Below, one piece after another: positions 22,440-30,715 of a stretch of DNA of 46,654 nucleotides. Position 1 is the stretch's first letter; each line of letters opens with the position of its first letter. The notes below the pieces were generated by a model. The model saw only the letters and a list, made by a program, of their open reading frames with translations. It was not told the origin of the DNA and searched no databases. The translations under genes were made by a program, and so were the position numbers. The stretch comes from Sphingomonadales bacterium (GTDB lineage Bacteria; Pseudomonadota; Alphaproteobacteria; Sphingomonadales; Sphingomonadaceae), in NCBI GenBank assembly GCA_025360285.1, contig JANYCM010000266.1, forward strand, positions 1 to 46,654, read 5' to 3'.

Positions 22440-23746
22440 GCGATGGCCTCCCTCATGCTTATGGCTTTGTTGTCATTCAGGCGCAGTGCGATCAATGCCG
22501 CGCCCAGGAACATTATCGCTTCGGCGGCGAACACCATTTCGAAGGCCGGTGCGTCGGCGCCGAACAAATGGCGGCCGACATCGACGGCGCTGGCACCGCA
22601 AAAGCCGCCGATGCCAAACGCCGCCGCCTGCGCCGCGCCCCACAGCCCCATACGAATCCCCTCATGGCCCGGCCCGCCGCGCCCCGCCAGATCGAGCATC
22701 GCGCCGATCGCCGCAACGGCAAAGACGCCATTGGCAAAGCCCATGATGAACACCGTCGGCGCCAGCGGCCAGGCCGGGCCGACGGTCGCGGCCATCGCCA
22801 GCGCGGCGAGCGCGGCGGCCGAAGCGATGCAGCCACCAACGATCCAACGCTTCAATTTCAACCCGGCCTTGCCGCCAAAACCATGGCCGCCGAGGCCGAC
22901 AAGGATCATGCCGAGCAGCACGCCCTGATGCTGGGTGCCCGACAATGATGTCGATTGCCCCGGCGTCAGACCGAAGATCAGCCCTGAAAACGGCTCCAGG
23001 ATCAGGTCTTGCGTCGAATAGGCCAGCATCGAGACAAACACGAAAATGCTGAACAGCCGTGTCACCGGATCATCCCAGATGCCGCGCAGCGCGTCACCAA
23101 AGGCCACTGGCGGCCCGGCGGGCTTCTCTGCTATCGGCGCGTTCCGGCCTTCGATGCCGATAACCCCCAGACAGGCGACCACAAACGCCGATCCGGCTAC
23201 ACCGATTGACACCTGCAACAGGCGGTCGGGCGAAAAGGGTTCCAGCAGCTTGCCGGCAATCCCCGCCGTCACGACAATACCCAGGATCATCATGATCCAG
23301 GTCAGCGAGGCTGCGGCGGGCCGCCGCGCCTCGGCGGTACGGGTCGCCAGCAGCGCCAGCAGCGATGTGCCGGCGGCGCCAACCCCCAGCCCGATCATCG
23401 CATAGGCCAGGATCGACAGCGCCAGCGCCGCGCCGAACGGCCCGTTCAGCATGATTGTCGCCTGGGTGGCCAGCACGCCGCCCAACGCCAGCACTGCCAT
23501 GCCGCCGATGATCCACGGCGTCCGCCGCCAGCCGCTGTCAGATCCATGGCCCCATTTCGGCCGGCTGAGTTGCACCGCATAATGAAAGGCGACCAGCCCG
23601 GCCGGCAAGGTCGCGGCCTGGCTGTATTCAACAACCATCACCCGGTTGAGCAGCGACGACGCCAACATCACGACGGCGCCAATGGCGCTCTGCACCAGCC
23701 CCAGCCGGGCAATCCCGGCCCAGGATAGCGGCGCCGGTGCCGTCAC
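22436..23746 (-). CDS. PucC-family (BCD) MFS protein next to bchG/bchP
   Basis: 436 residues with about 12 membrane helices. Conserved blocks include LLNRVMVVEYSQAATLPAGLVAFHYAVQLSRPKWGHGSD and FVFVSMLAYSTQDLILEPFSGLIFGLTPGQST, the PucC/LhaA family signature QD-(I/L)LEP(F/Y)-G. Members of this position (also called orf428/bch2 in Rhodobacter) are thought to help bacteriochlorophyll reach pigment-protein complexes. It overlaps bchG and bchP by four bases each, so the three are coupled. It is distinct from lhaA at 36014-37426. Confidence 0.92.
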   Translation of the reverse strand: MTAPAPLSWAGIARLGLVQSAIGAVVMLASSLLNRVMVVEYSQAATLPAGLVAFHYAVQLSRPKWGHGSDSGWRRTPWIIGGMAVLALGGVLATQATIMLNGPFGAALALSILAYAMIGLGVGAAGTSLLALLATRTAEARRPAAASLTWIMMILGIVVTAGIAGKLLEPFSPDRLLQVSIGVAGSAFVVACLGVIGIEGRNAPIAEKPAGPPVAFGDALRGIWDDPVTRLFSIFVFVSMLAYSTQDLILEPFSGLIFGLTPGQSTSLSGTQHQGVLLGMILVGLGGHGFGGKAGLKLKRWIVGGCIASAAALAALAMAATVGPAWPLAPTVFIMGFANGVFAVAAIGAMLDLAGRGGPGHEGIRMGLWGAAQAAAFGIGGFCGASAVDVGRHLFGADAPAFEMVFAAEAIMFLGAALIALRLNDNKAISMREAIA

Positions 23747-24648
23747 GCCGCCAGTGCCTTCAGGCCAAAGGCCGATACCAGCATCCCCAGCACATACAGC
23801 GACGTACCCGTGGCATTATAGAAGGGCGCATTCTTCGCCGGATCAGCGAGCAGTTTCTGCATCATCAGAAACTGGCAGGCGATCGACAGCATGACGAGCG
23901 CCGCCGGGAAAATCGCCCCCCAGCGGGCCAGCAACACAGCGACGACTAACTGCGGAATCGCCATGGTGAAGCAGGCGACCAGCGCCGCGCGGTCAACCCC
24001 CAGGATGACCGGCAACGACCGCACATTGCTGACGCGATCGCCCGCCACTGCCTTGAAATCATTGAGTACCATGATGCCATGCGCGCCGGTGGCATAAAGC
24101 GCCAGCACCGCGATGATCCGGCCATCGGGGACGCCGCCGACCATCACGGCGGCGCCGGTAAACCAGGTGAGGCCTTCATAGGCTGCGGCGCAGACGCCCG
24201 GACCCCACCAGCCATTGGCCTTGGCGCGGATCGGCGGCGCGCTGTAGATCCAGGCGAGAAACACCCCCAAAATGGTCGCGGCGCCAACCACCGGATTGAT
24301 CGCCCAGCCGACGATCAAAGAGATGATGGTGCCGGTAATAGCGATGTACAGGCCCCAGCGACCAGGAATGCGGCCCGATGGAATCGGGCGGCCGGGTTCG
24401 TTGATCGCATCAACATGTCGGTCAAACCAGTCATTGATCGCCTGGCTGTTGCCGCACACCAGCGGCCCGGCCAGCAGCATGCCGGCAACCAGGAAACCCC
24501 AGCGATCGGCCAGCGGCACGCCCGACGACACGACACCGCACATGAACGCCCACATCGGCGGAAACCAGGTCACCGGTTTCAGCAGTTCGAGCATATCGCG
24601 CGGGCGCGGAAAACGCCGTGAAGCAATCGGTAGAGCGGCCCCGTCCAT
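23743..24648 (-). CDS. bchG: Bacteriochlorophyll synthase BchG
   Basis: 301 residues, a UbiA-type membrane prenyltransferase that esterifies bacteriochlorophyllide a with geranylgeranyl diphosphate. The key aspartate motif is NDWFDRHVD (72-80) followed by INEPGRPIPSGRI; LLKPVTWFPPMWAFMCGVVSSG is the typical start. About nine membrane helices. The ATG at 24648 is the first reasonable start and has no ribosome-binding site; a PpsR/CrtJ site ends four bases before it, so the transcript may be leaderless. The 3' end overlaps the pucC-like gene. Confidence 0.94.
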   Translation of the reverse strand: MDGAALPIASRRFPRPRDMLELLKPVTWFPPMWAFMCGVVSSGVPLADRWGFLVAGMLLAGPLVCGNSQAINDWFDRHVDAINEPGRPIPSGRIPGRWGLYIAITGTIISLIVGWAINPVVGAATILGVFLAWIYSAPPIRAKANGWWGPGVCAAAYEGLTWFTGAAVMVGGVPDGRIIAVLALYATGAHGIMVLNDFKAVAGDRVSNVRSLPVILGVDRAALVACFTMAIPQLVVAVLLARWGAIFPAALVMLSIACQFLMMQKLLADPAKNAPFYNATGTSLYVLGMLVSAFGLKALAA

Positions 24649-24652
24649 GAAG

Positions 24653-24670
24653 TGTAAGCTAGACTTGACA
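24653..24670 (-). promoter_or_regulatory. PpsR/CrtJ operator upstream of bchG
   Basis: TGT-N12-ACA exactly: TGTCAAGTCTAGCTTACA on the minus strand. It ends four bases before the bchG ATG and covers a likely -10 element (TAGCTT, 24656-24661). Confidence 0.8.
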
Positions 24671-24684
24671 CTTGGCAGCGTCAA
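24656..24684 (-). promoter_or_regulatory. Predicted sigma-70-type promoter of bchG
   Basis: On the minus strand TTGACG (24684-24679), 17 bases, then TAGCTT (24661-24656). The start of transcription would fall at or within a base or two of the bchG ATG. The -10 lies inside the PpsR operator. Confidence 0.5.
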
Positions 24685-24724
24685 CGAAATTGGGCCTGAA
24701 AATCGCGTCATTTCGCGGCTTTTC

Positions 24725-26146
24725 TCAGTCGGTATCCGACAGATTGCCCAGCCCGTGGCGGTGGAGTTTCGAATACAGGCTTTGCCGCGACAGGCCGAGG
24801 ATTTCGGCAGCCGACGCACGATTGTCGGAGGTGTAGGTCAGCGCTGCTTCGATGCACAGGCGTTCGATCAGGTCGGTCGATTCGCGCACGATTTCCTTCA
24901 GTGAGACGCGGCCCACCAATTCGGTCAATTGTTCGACCGATCGCGGCAGGTGACGATCATCATTGGCCACCAGCACCCTGCGGGCAAGGCCGCGGATGCT
25001 GAAGCCATAGCGCGTCGCATCGCCTTCGATCGAAACGACCGCCGACACCTCGATTTCTTCCTGCACGCCATCGGCGGCGCGGATGATCGTCGCAAAATTG
25101 CGCACCAGGCCATGTTCGTTCAGCTGCGCCAGCAACAACCCCAGATCAATGCCGGGTCGGCCGAGAAACTGCCCCAGCGGCTTGCCGCGCAGATCGGCAC
25201 TGCGCGCGGCATGGACAAGGTCCAGAAAGGCGCCATTGCCGGCCAGGATATCAAGGCTCTGGTCGGTCAGCACAAAAGCGTCGGGCATGCGTTCCAGCAC
25301 TTCGACGAGCGGGCGGTCACCGATCTGGGCGCCGGTGCCCGCGCTGCCGCTGTCCATGGGTTGCAACCGCACCAGCAGATAATTGCCGCGATCCTGGCGG
25401 AACAATGTCACCGACATGGCGCAGGCGGCACCATCGATCAGGCGGATGGGCGCCGGCTGGCGCTGTTCGGCCGCGGCGACCGCGCCCAGGGCGGCGACAG
25501 CGGCCTCGCGATCCTCGGCATCGATGATCGTAACAAAAGGCTGGCCATCGATGCCGCCGGCCGGCAGGCCGGCGAGACGCCGCGCCGCGGGGTTGGCTTC
25601 CGTAATGCGGCGGTTGCTCGAATCAACGACGATGATCGCCTCGGGGGCCGAATCGAACAACAGGCGATAGCGGGCTTCCAGCTGGCGCAGCCGCAGCGAA
25701 TCGCGCTCCATCGCCTGTTGGGCGCGCAACAACCTTTGCTGCAGGGCGGCGGCAGCGCGCATGTCACGCCCGATCACCAGCAGCCGGCCCTCATCACCGG
25801 TCGGCAGCGTCAGGTAACGGATCGGCAGGTCGCCGGCGGGTGCCAGATGATTGACCTGGCGCCAGCGACTGGGGTCACCGCGCCCGGCCAGCATTTCATC
25901 GATCTTGATGCGGTTTTCCGGCTGCACCGTGTCGCGCCATGGCCGGTCCATCCAGCTTTCGATGCCCTGGTCGGCGAGATCGCCGGTCCCCATCGCCATG
26001 TCGCGAACAACACCCCGGCGATCAACGACAAGCGCGATATCGCAGGTCGCCGCCAAAGCCCTGACAGTAGCATCAGCCGGCAGCACCCCGAGCGCGCTAA
26101 GCGGTACCCGCGCGATCGGGTCAGCGACTGGCGTGCGAACGTCCAT
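24725..26146 (-). CDS. ppsR: PpsR/CrtJ redox- and light-responsive repressor
   Basis: 473 residues. PAS-type domains lie at about 29-135 (VRALAATCDIALVVDRRGVV), 160-262 (YRLLFDSAPEAIIVVDSSNR) and 280-390 (VLERMPDAFVLTDQSLDI), separated by a coiled-coil Q-linker. A C-terminal Fis-type helix-turn-helix is present at 430-465 (NRASAAEILGLSRQSLYSKL). Three Cys occur, at 35, 242 and 431; the last lies just before the DNA-binding helices as in the redox-active Cys of Rhodobacter PpsR. It represses bch, crt and puc genes through TGT-N12-ACA sites, two exact copies of which are in this window. It starts 52 bp after aerR. Confidence 0.95.
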   Translation of the reverse strand: MDVRTPVADPIARVPLSALGVLPADATVRALAATCDIALVVDRRGVVRDMAMGTGDLADQGIESWMDRPWRDTVQPENRIKIDEMLAGRGDPSRWRQVNHLAPAGDLPIRYLTLPTGDEGRLLVIGRDMRAAAALQQRLLRAQQAMERDSLRLRQLEARYRLLFDSAPEAIIVVDSSNRRITEANPAARRLAGLPAGGIDGQPFVTIIDAEDREAAVAALGAVAAAEQRQPAPIRLIDGAACAMSVTLFRQDRGNYLLVRLQPMDSGSAGTGAQIGDRPLVEVLERMPDAFVLTDQSLDILAGNGAFLDLVHAARSADLRGKPLGQFLGRPGIDLGLLLAQLNEHGLVRNFATIIRAADGVQEEIEVSAVVSIEGDATRYGFSIRGLARRVLVANDDRHLPRSVEQLTELVGRVSLKEIVRESTDLIERLCIEAALTYTSDNRASAAEILGLSRQSLYSKLHRHGLGNLSDTD

Positions 26147-26198
26147 CAGTGCGGCGAGGCCGTCTCCCTTTCCGCATCGACACAGGCGCCGCTGCGTT

Positions 26199-27089
26199 TC
26201 ATTTGGCGGGCGACACGCCGCGCGCCCGTCGTTTTTCAATCAATTTATGAGCCAGGCCGACGGCCAGCTGACCATCGGACGCCGTGCCATCAGCACCAAT
26301 TGTTTCGGCCAGCTCCGGGCGGTCGGTAAACACCCGGCCACCGACCAGGATGATGACATCGGGATTGCGCGAGGCGCGGCGAACCGCCGCAATGGTGCGT
26401 GTCAGCGGCGCCAAATGCCGCTCAACGCTCACGGTAAGTCCGATGATGTCAAAGGCGCGCCCGGCGGCCAGCGCCACGAGTTCATCCTCGTCCAGCGCCG
26501 GCGCGCTCCAGGTCTGCCAGCCGGCGCGGCGGAAAAATTCCTCGACGATGATGGCGCCCAATCCATGTTGCTCACCCGGTGCCGGCGCGAACAGGGCGCG
26601 GTGGTCATCGGAATCACTAACGGCGACGCCGGGGATAAGGGCCGCCAGCGCATGGACGATTTCCTGCAACCGCCACAGCCCCATCGTCACATCGACGAAA
26701 TCACAGGCATCTTCGTCCCACCAGCTGCCCAGCCGCCGCGCCGCCGGGGCGAGCAGATGCAGATAGATGGTTTCGACATCGACGCCGCCGCGCATCACCG
26801 CTTCGACCCGGGCGAGCAGCGGCGCGACTTCTTCGGTAAGAGTGGCGGCGGCGAACTGGTCGGCAAAGGCCGGCGGAATGGCGGCCATCGGCAACGCGGC
26901 CACTGGCCGCGCGGCGACCACTTCGCGGTGCGCCAGCAGCAGGCGCGGGATGATGTCGGATTCAATCACGCGGGCCAGCGCATCCGGGCTGGCGGTTTCG
27001 CGGGTGCGAAAGGCCGCACGCCGGGCACGGTCCCAACTGCGGGAAGCCGCAATCTTTGCCTCGGTTACGATGTCCAGCATTGATGTCAT
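26199..27089 (-). CDS. ppaA: AerR/PpaA cobalamin-binding antirepressor
   Basis: 296 residues. A helical region contains LGSWWDEDACDFVDVTMGLWRLQ (120-142), the W-ED--F--VT---RLQ pattern of B12-binding helical domains. A cobalamin-binding fold follows with ExHxxG at 173-178 (EQHGLG, a variant of DxHxxG) and VGGRVFTDRPEL. In Rhodobacter AerR/PpaA binds B12 in light and removes CrtJ/PpsR from its promoters. It is read with ppsR and divergent from bchF, with 211 bp between the start codons. Confidence 0.93.
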   Translation of the reverse strand: MTSMLDIVTEAKIAASRSWDRARRAAFRTRETASPDALARVIESDIIPRLLLAHREVVAARPVAALPMAAIPPAFADQFAAATLTEEVAPLLARVEAVMRGGVDVETIYLHLLAPAARRLGSWWDEDACDFVDVTMGLWRLQEIVHALAALIPGVAVSDSDDHRALFAPAPGEQHGLGAIIVEEFFRRAGWQTWSAPALDEDELVALAAGRAFDIIGLTVSVERHLAPLTRTIAAVRRASRNPDVIILVGGRVFTDRPELAETIGADGTASDGQLAVGLAHKLIEKRRARGVSPAK

Positions 27090-27222
27090 TCCGACCCCCG
27101 TCGCGGCTCATTCGGGACATCGCGACCAATCGGCCGGCCGCCCCCAATGGCAAAGCATTGCGACAAAGCTAAACAACCGCTCCCTCGGCTGCAAGACCAT
27201 GAGTGTGCGCTGCGGCATGGGT

Positions 27223-27240
27223 TGTCAAACACTTTTGACG
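27223..27240. promoter_or_regulatory. PpsR/CrtJ-like operator in the aerR-bchF divergent region
   Basis: TGTCAAACACTTTTGACG: a dyad TGTCAA-N6-TTGACG that fits TGT-N12-ACA except for the last base. It overlaps a predicted -35 element for bchF. Confidence 0.55.
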
Positions 27241-27263
27241 TAAAGGCAGGTTGACACTTATTG
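27235..27263 (+). promoter_or_regulatory. Predicted promoter of the bchF-puh-hemA operon
   Basis: TTGACG (27235-27240), a 17-base spacer, then TTATTG (27258-27263). The -35 hexamer and spacing equal those proposed for bchG. The -35 lies within the PpsR-like dyad, and the leader would be about 30 bases with a GGAGG before the bchF GTG. Confidence 0.45.
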
Positions 27264-27300
27264 GCCCGGTGATAGGTTTCAACGGGTGGGAGGACATGGG

Positions 27301-27831
27301 GTGGATAAGCCGTTGGGCGCACCGTCGGACAACAAGGTGAAACGTCCGCTTTATACGGCGGAGGAACGCCTGCGCCGCGACGCAACGCCCTGGACCCTGG
27401 TGCAGGGCCTGCTGGCGCCTGTGCAGTTTCTGATCTTCGGGGTCAGCCTCTATCTCGTCCTCAACTATCTGCGCACCGGCGAAAATCACGACGCCGCGAT
27501 CTGGTCGGTCGTCGTCAAGACGATGGCGCTCTATACGATCATGGTGACGGGGGCGATCTGGGAGAAAGTGGTCTTCGGCCGCTACCTGTTTGCGCCGTCT
27601 TTCTATTGGGAAGACGTTTTTTCGATGCTGGTGATCGCGTTGCACACTGCTTATCTGGCGGCGCTGTTCACGGGCTGGCTTGATGATCGCCAGCTGATGC
27701 TGCTCGCCCTGGCGGCCTATTTCACCTATGTTATCAACGCCGGCCAGTTCATCTGGAAGCTGCGCATGGGGCGGCTGGAAGCGCCGGGCAAAGCCGCTAC
27801 GGATGCCGGCGGTGAGGCTGTGGCCGCATGA
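27301..27831 (+). CDS. bchF: 2-vinyl (3-vinyl) bacteriochlorophyllide hydratase BchF
   Basis: 176 residues with four membrane helices. PLYTAEERLRRDATPWTLVQGLLAPVQFLIFGVSLYLVL and GAIWEKVVFGRYLFAPSFYWEDVFSMLVIALHTAYL are diagnostic for BchF. It adds water to the C3 vinyl group to give the hydroxyethyl intermediate of bacteriochlorophyll a. GTG at 27301 is chosen because GGAGG lies seven bases upstream; the next in-frame GTG upstream lies before that site. The stop overlaps the bchN ATG by four bases. Confidence 0.94.
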   Translation: MDKPLGAPSDNKVKRPLYTAEERLRRDATPWTLVQGLLAPVQFLIFGVSLYLVLNYLRTGENHDAAIWSVVVKTMALYTIMVTGAIWEKVVFGRYLFAPSFYWEDVFSMLVIALHTAYLAALFTGWLDDRQLMLLALAAYFTYVINAGQFIWKLRMGRLEAPGKAATDAGGEAVAA

Positions 27832-29105
27832 CCGTTGCGCTTGCTCCTGAACGGCCTGTCGCGGCGCCCCGCGCCGACCTGCCGATCCTGCGTGAACGCG
27901 GCCAGCGCGAAGTATTCTGCGGCCTCACCGGCATTGTCTGGCTGCACCGCAAGATCCAGGATGCGTTCTTCCTCGTCGTCGGCAGTCGCACCTGCGCGCA
28001 TCTGCTGCAATCCGCCGCAGGCGTGATGGTGTTCGCCGAACCGCGCTTCGGCACTGCGATCATCGAGGAGCGCGATCTCGCCGGGCTCGCCGACGCCAAT
28101 GAAGAACTCGACAAGGTCGTGCGCCAGTTGCTGGCCCGCCGCCCGGAAATCAAACTGTTGTTCCTCGTCGGTTCGTGCCCCAGCGAAGTCATCAAGCTGG
28201 ACTTGAAGCGCGCCGCCGAACGGCTGAACGGCACGCACGGCGGGGTCCGCATCCTCAACTATTCGGGCAGCGGCATCGAAACCACCTTCACCCAGGGCGA
28301 AGACGCTTGCCTCGCCGCACTGGTGCCGGACATGCGCGCTGAAGCCGCCGAGCAACTGCTGATCGTCGGCGCGCTCCCCGACATCGTCGAGGATCAATTC
28401 CGCCGCCTGTTCGCTGAACTCGGCATCGCACGGGTCGAAAGCCTGCCGCCGCGCCGCGCCAAGGATCTGCCCGGCATTGGCCCCGGCACGCGCTTCCTGC
28501 TGGCGCAGCCCTTCCTCGGCGATACCGCGCTGGCGCTGGAAAAGCGCGGCGCTGTGCATCTGCCGGCGCTGTTCCCCTTTGGTGTCGAGGGCACCACTGC
28601 CTGGCTGCGCGCCGCCGCCGATGAATTCGGCATCAGCAGCGCCCACTTCGACGCCGTTGTCGCGCCGGGGCGGGAACGCGCCCGCAAGGCCATCGCCCGC
28701 CACGCCGAACGGCTGGGCGGCAAATCGATCTTCTTCATGCCCGATTCGCAATTGGAGGTGCCGCTGGCGCGCTTCCTCGCCAATGAACTCGGCATGACGA
28801 TCACCGAAATCGGCACCCCCTATCTGCACCGCAGCCATCTTGCTGCCGAACTCGCCGCTCTGCCCGAGGGCGTGCAGATTTCCGAAGGCCAGGATGTCGA
28901 TCGCCAGCTTGATCGGGTGCGGGCCGCCCGGCCCGACCTGACCGTTTGCGGCCTTGGCCTCGCCAACCCGCTGGAGCGCGAAGGCCTGTCGACGAAATGG
29001 GCGATCGAGCTGGTATTCTCGCCGGTGCATGGCTTTGAACAGGCCGGCGACCTCGCTGAGCTCTTCGCGCGGCCGCTGGTCCGCCGTGACCGATTGACCG
29101 TCTGA
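27828..29105 (+). CDS. bchN: Dark-operative protochlorophyllide reductase subunit BchN
   Basis: 425 residues, a nitrogenase MoFe-alpha-like subunit. The three Cys ligands of the [4Fe-4S] NB-cluster are visible at 31 (REVFCGLTG), 56 (VGSRTCAHLLQ) and 117 (LVGSCPSEVIKLDL). With BchB it forms the catalytic heterotetramer that reduces ring D of protochlorophyllide without light, fed by BchL. The start overlaps bchF by four bases and the stop shares one base with the bchB start (TGATG). Confidence 0.97.
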   Translation: MTVALAPERPVAAPRADLPILRERGQREVFCGLTGIVWLHRKIQDAFFLVVGSRTCAHLLQSAAGVMVFAEPRFGTAIIEERDLAGLADANEELDKVVRQLLARRPEIKLLFLVGSCPSEVIKLDLKRAAERLNGTHGGVRILNYSGSGIETTFTQGEDACLAALVPDMRAEAAEQLLIVGALPDIVEDQFRRLFAELGIARVESLPPRRAKDLPGIGPGTRFLLAQPFLGDTALALEKRGAVHLPALFPFGVEGTTAWLRAAADEFGISSAHFDAVVAPGRERARKAIARHAERLGGKSIFFMPDSQLEVPLARFLANELGMTITEIGTPYLHRSHLAAELAALPEGVQISEGQDVDRQLDRVRAARPDLTVCGLGLANPLEREGLSTKWAIELVFSPVHGFEQAGDLAELFARPLVRRDRLTV

Positions 29106-30715
29106 TGCAGCTTACCGTCTGGACCTATGAAGGCCCGCCGCATGTCGGGGCAATGCGCGTCGCCACCGGCATGAAGGGGCTGCACTATGTCCTGCACGCG
29201 CCGCAGGGCGATACCTATGCCGACCTTTTGTTCACCATGATCGAGCGCCGGGGTGAGCGGCCGCCGGTCACCTACACGACTTTCCAGGCCCGCGACCTCG
29301 GCACCGACACGGCGGAATTGTTCCAGAAATCGGCGCGCGACGCCTATGAACGTTTTCTGCCCGAGGCGATGATCGTTGGCGCCTCGTGCACCGCCGAACT
29401 GATCCAGGATGATCCCGCCGGCCTCGCGCTGACCATGGGCCTGCCGTGCCCGATCATCGCGCTTGATCTGCCCAGCTACAGTCACAAGGAAAATTGGGGC
29501 GCCGCGGAAACATTTTACCAGATCGTCCGGCAATTGGCCGACAAGAATCGCACGGTGCCCGCCAAGGACGGCCGCCGCCTGCGCGCTAATCTGCTTGGGC
29601 CCACGGCGCTGGGGTTCCGCCACCGCGATGATGTCGTTGAAGTAACCAAGCTGCTGAATGGCCTGGGCATCGATGTCCATGTCTGTGCGCCGATGGGGTC
29701 GTCGCCCACCAGCATCGCCGGGCTGGGCGAGGCCGATTTCAACGTCGTGCTTTACCCCGAAATCGCGCATGAGGCAGCGCGCTGGCTGGAAAAGACCTTT
29801 GGCCAGAAATATACCAGGACAGTGCCGATCGGCGTGAACGCCACGCGCGAATTCATCGCCGAAGTCTGCGCCATCGCCGGTATCGCTGTGCCGGCCAATG
29901 CCGATGAAGGCCGCATGCCCTGGTGGTCACATTCGGTCGATTCGACCTATCTGACCGGCAAGCGCGTCTTCATCTTCGGTGATGCCACCCATGCCGTTGC
30001 CGCCGCCCGCATCGCCAGTGAAGAGCTCGGCTTCGAAGTCGTCGGGCTTGGTTGCTATAACCGTGAATTTGCCCGCGACATCCGCACCGCAGCGGCCAAA
30101 TATGGCGTCGAGCCGCTGATTACCGACGATTATCTTGTCGTTGAGGACGCCATCGCCGCCGCCAATTGCGAACTGGTGCTGGGCACCCAGATGGAACGCC
30201 ATATCGCCAAGCGGCTGCGCCTGCCGTGCGCAGTGATTTCGGCCCCCGTCCATGTCCAGGATTTCCCGGCGCGCCATTCGCCGCAAATGGGTTTCGAAGG
30301 CGCCAATGTCATCTTCGACACCTGGGTCCACCCACTGGTCATGGGGCTGGAGGAACATCTCCTGACCATGTTCCGCGACGATTTCGAATTTTCGGATGCG
30401 GCCGGCGCCAGCCATCTGGGGCACGGCAGTGCCGCTCCCCTCCCGCTTGCGGGAGAGGCTGGGGGCTCGCTCTCCATGCCGGAGAGCGCGCCCGTCGGCA
30501 CGGAGACCGCACCTCCGACCCCTCCCGAAAGCGGGAGGGGGGCAGAAGCCGAAGTCGAAGGCTGGACCGCCGACGCCCAGCGCGAGCTCATGAAAATCCC
30601 TTTCTTCGTGCGCGGCAAGGCGCGCCGCAACACGGAGCGCTACGCCAGCGAAAAGGGCGTCGCTGCGATCTCGGTAGAGACGCTTTACGAGGCCAAGGCC
30701 CATTATGCGCGCTGA
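29105..30715 (+). CDS. bchB: Dark-operative protochlorophyllide reductase subunit BchB, with repeat-derived linker
   Basis: 536 residues. Asp36 in HAPQGD matches the unusual aspartate ligand of the NB-cluster; Asp279 lies in the SVDS segment where the substrate-protonating Asp is expected. The catalytic body runs to about residue 440. A small C-terminal domain (about 485-536, WTADAQRELMKIPFFVRGKARRNTERYA) is the PCP-reductase C-terminal module. Between them residues about 444-479 are encoded by a palindromic repeat (30435-30541), giving the low-complexity linker PLPLAGEAGG...TPPESGRGAE. The insertion keeps the frame and both domains look intact. The 3' end overlaps bchH. Confidence 0.96.
   Translation: MQLTVWTYEGPPHVGAMRVATGMKGLHYVLHAPQGDTYADLLFTMIERRGERPPVTYTTFQARDLGTDTAELFQKSARDAYERFLPEAMIVGASCTAELIQDDPAGLALTMGLPCPIIALDLPSYSHKENWGAAETFYQIVRQLADKNRTVPAKDGRRLRANLLGPTALGFRHRDDVVEVTKLLNGLGIDVHVCAPMGSSPTSIAGLGEADFNVVLYPEIAHEAARWLEKTFGQKYTRTVPIGVNATREFIAEVCAIAGIAVPANADEGRMPWWSHSVDSTYLTGKRVFIFGDATHAVAAARIASEELGFEVVGLGCYNREFARDIRTAAAKYGVEPLITDDYLVVEDAIAAANCELVLGTQMERHIAKRLRLPCAVISAPVHVQDFPARHSPQMGFEGANVIFDTWVHPLVMGLEEHLLTMFRDDFEFSDAAGASHLGHGSAAPLPLAGEAGGSLSMPESAPVGTETAPPTPPESGRGAEAEVEGWTADAQRELMKIPFFVRGKARRNTERYASEKGVAAISVETLYEAKAHYAR
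30435..30541. repeat. Palindromic repeat inside the bchB coding sequence (copy C)
   Basis: End hairpins CCTCCCGCTTGCGGGAG (left, about 30439-30455) and CCCTCCCGAAAGCGGGAGGG (right, about 30520-30539) are of the same kind as the intergenic copies at 10688 and 15908. The interior differs and has its own hairpin around GCTCTCC-ATGCC-GGAGAGC. It lies between the two structural domains of BchB and is translated in frame. Confidence 0.8.

Noticed and set aside
27726..29030. Minus-strand open frame of 434 codons
   Set aside because: Antisense to bchN and the end of bchF; no ribosome-binding site or domain.
30435..30541. Frameshift or pseudogene in bchB
   Set aside because: The reading frame is open through the repeat and the C-terminal domain is intact with normal overlap into bchH.
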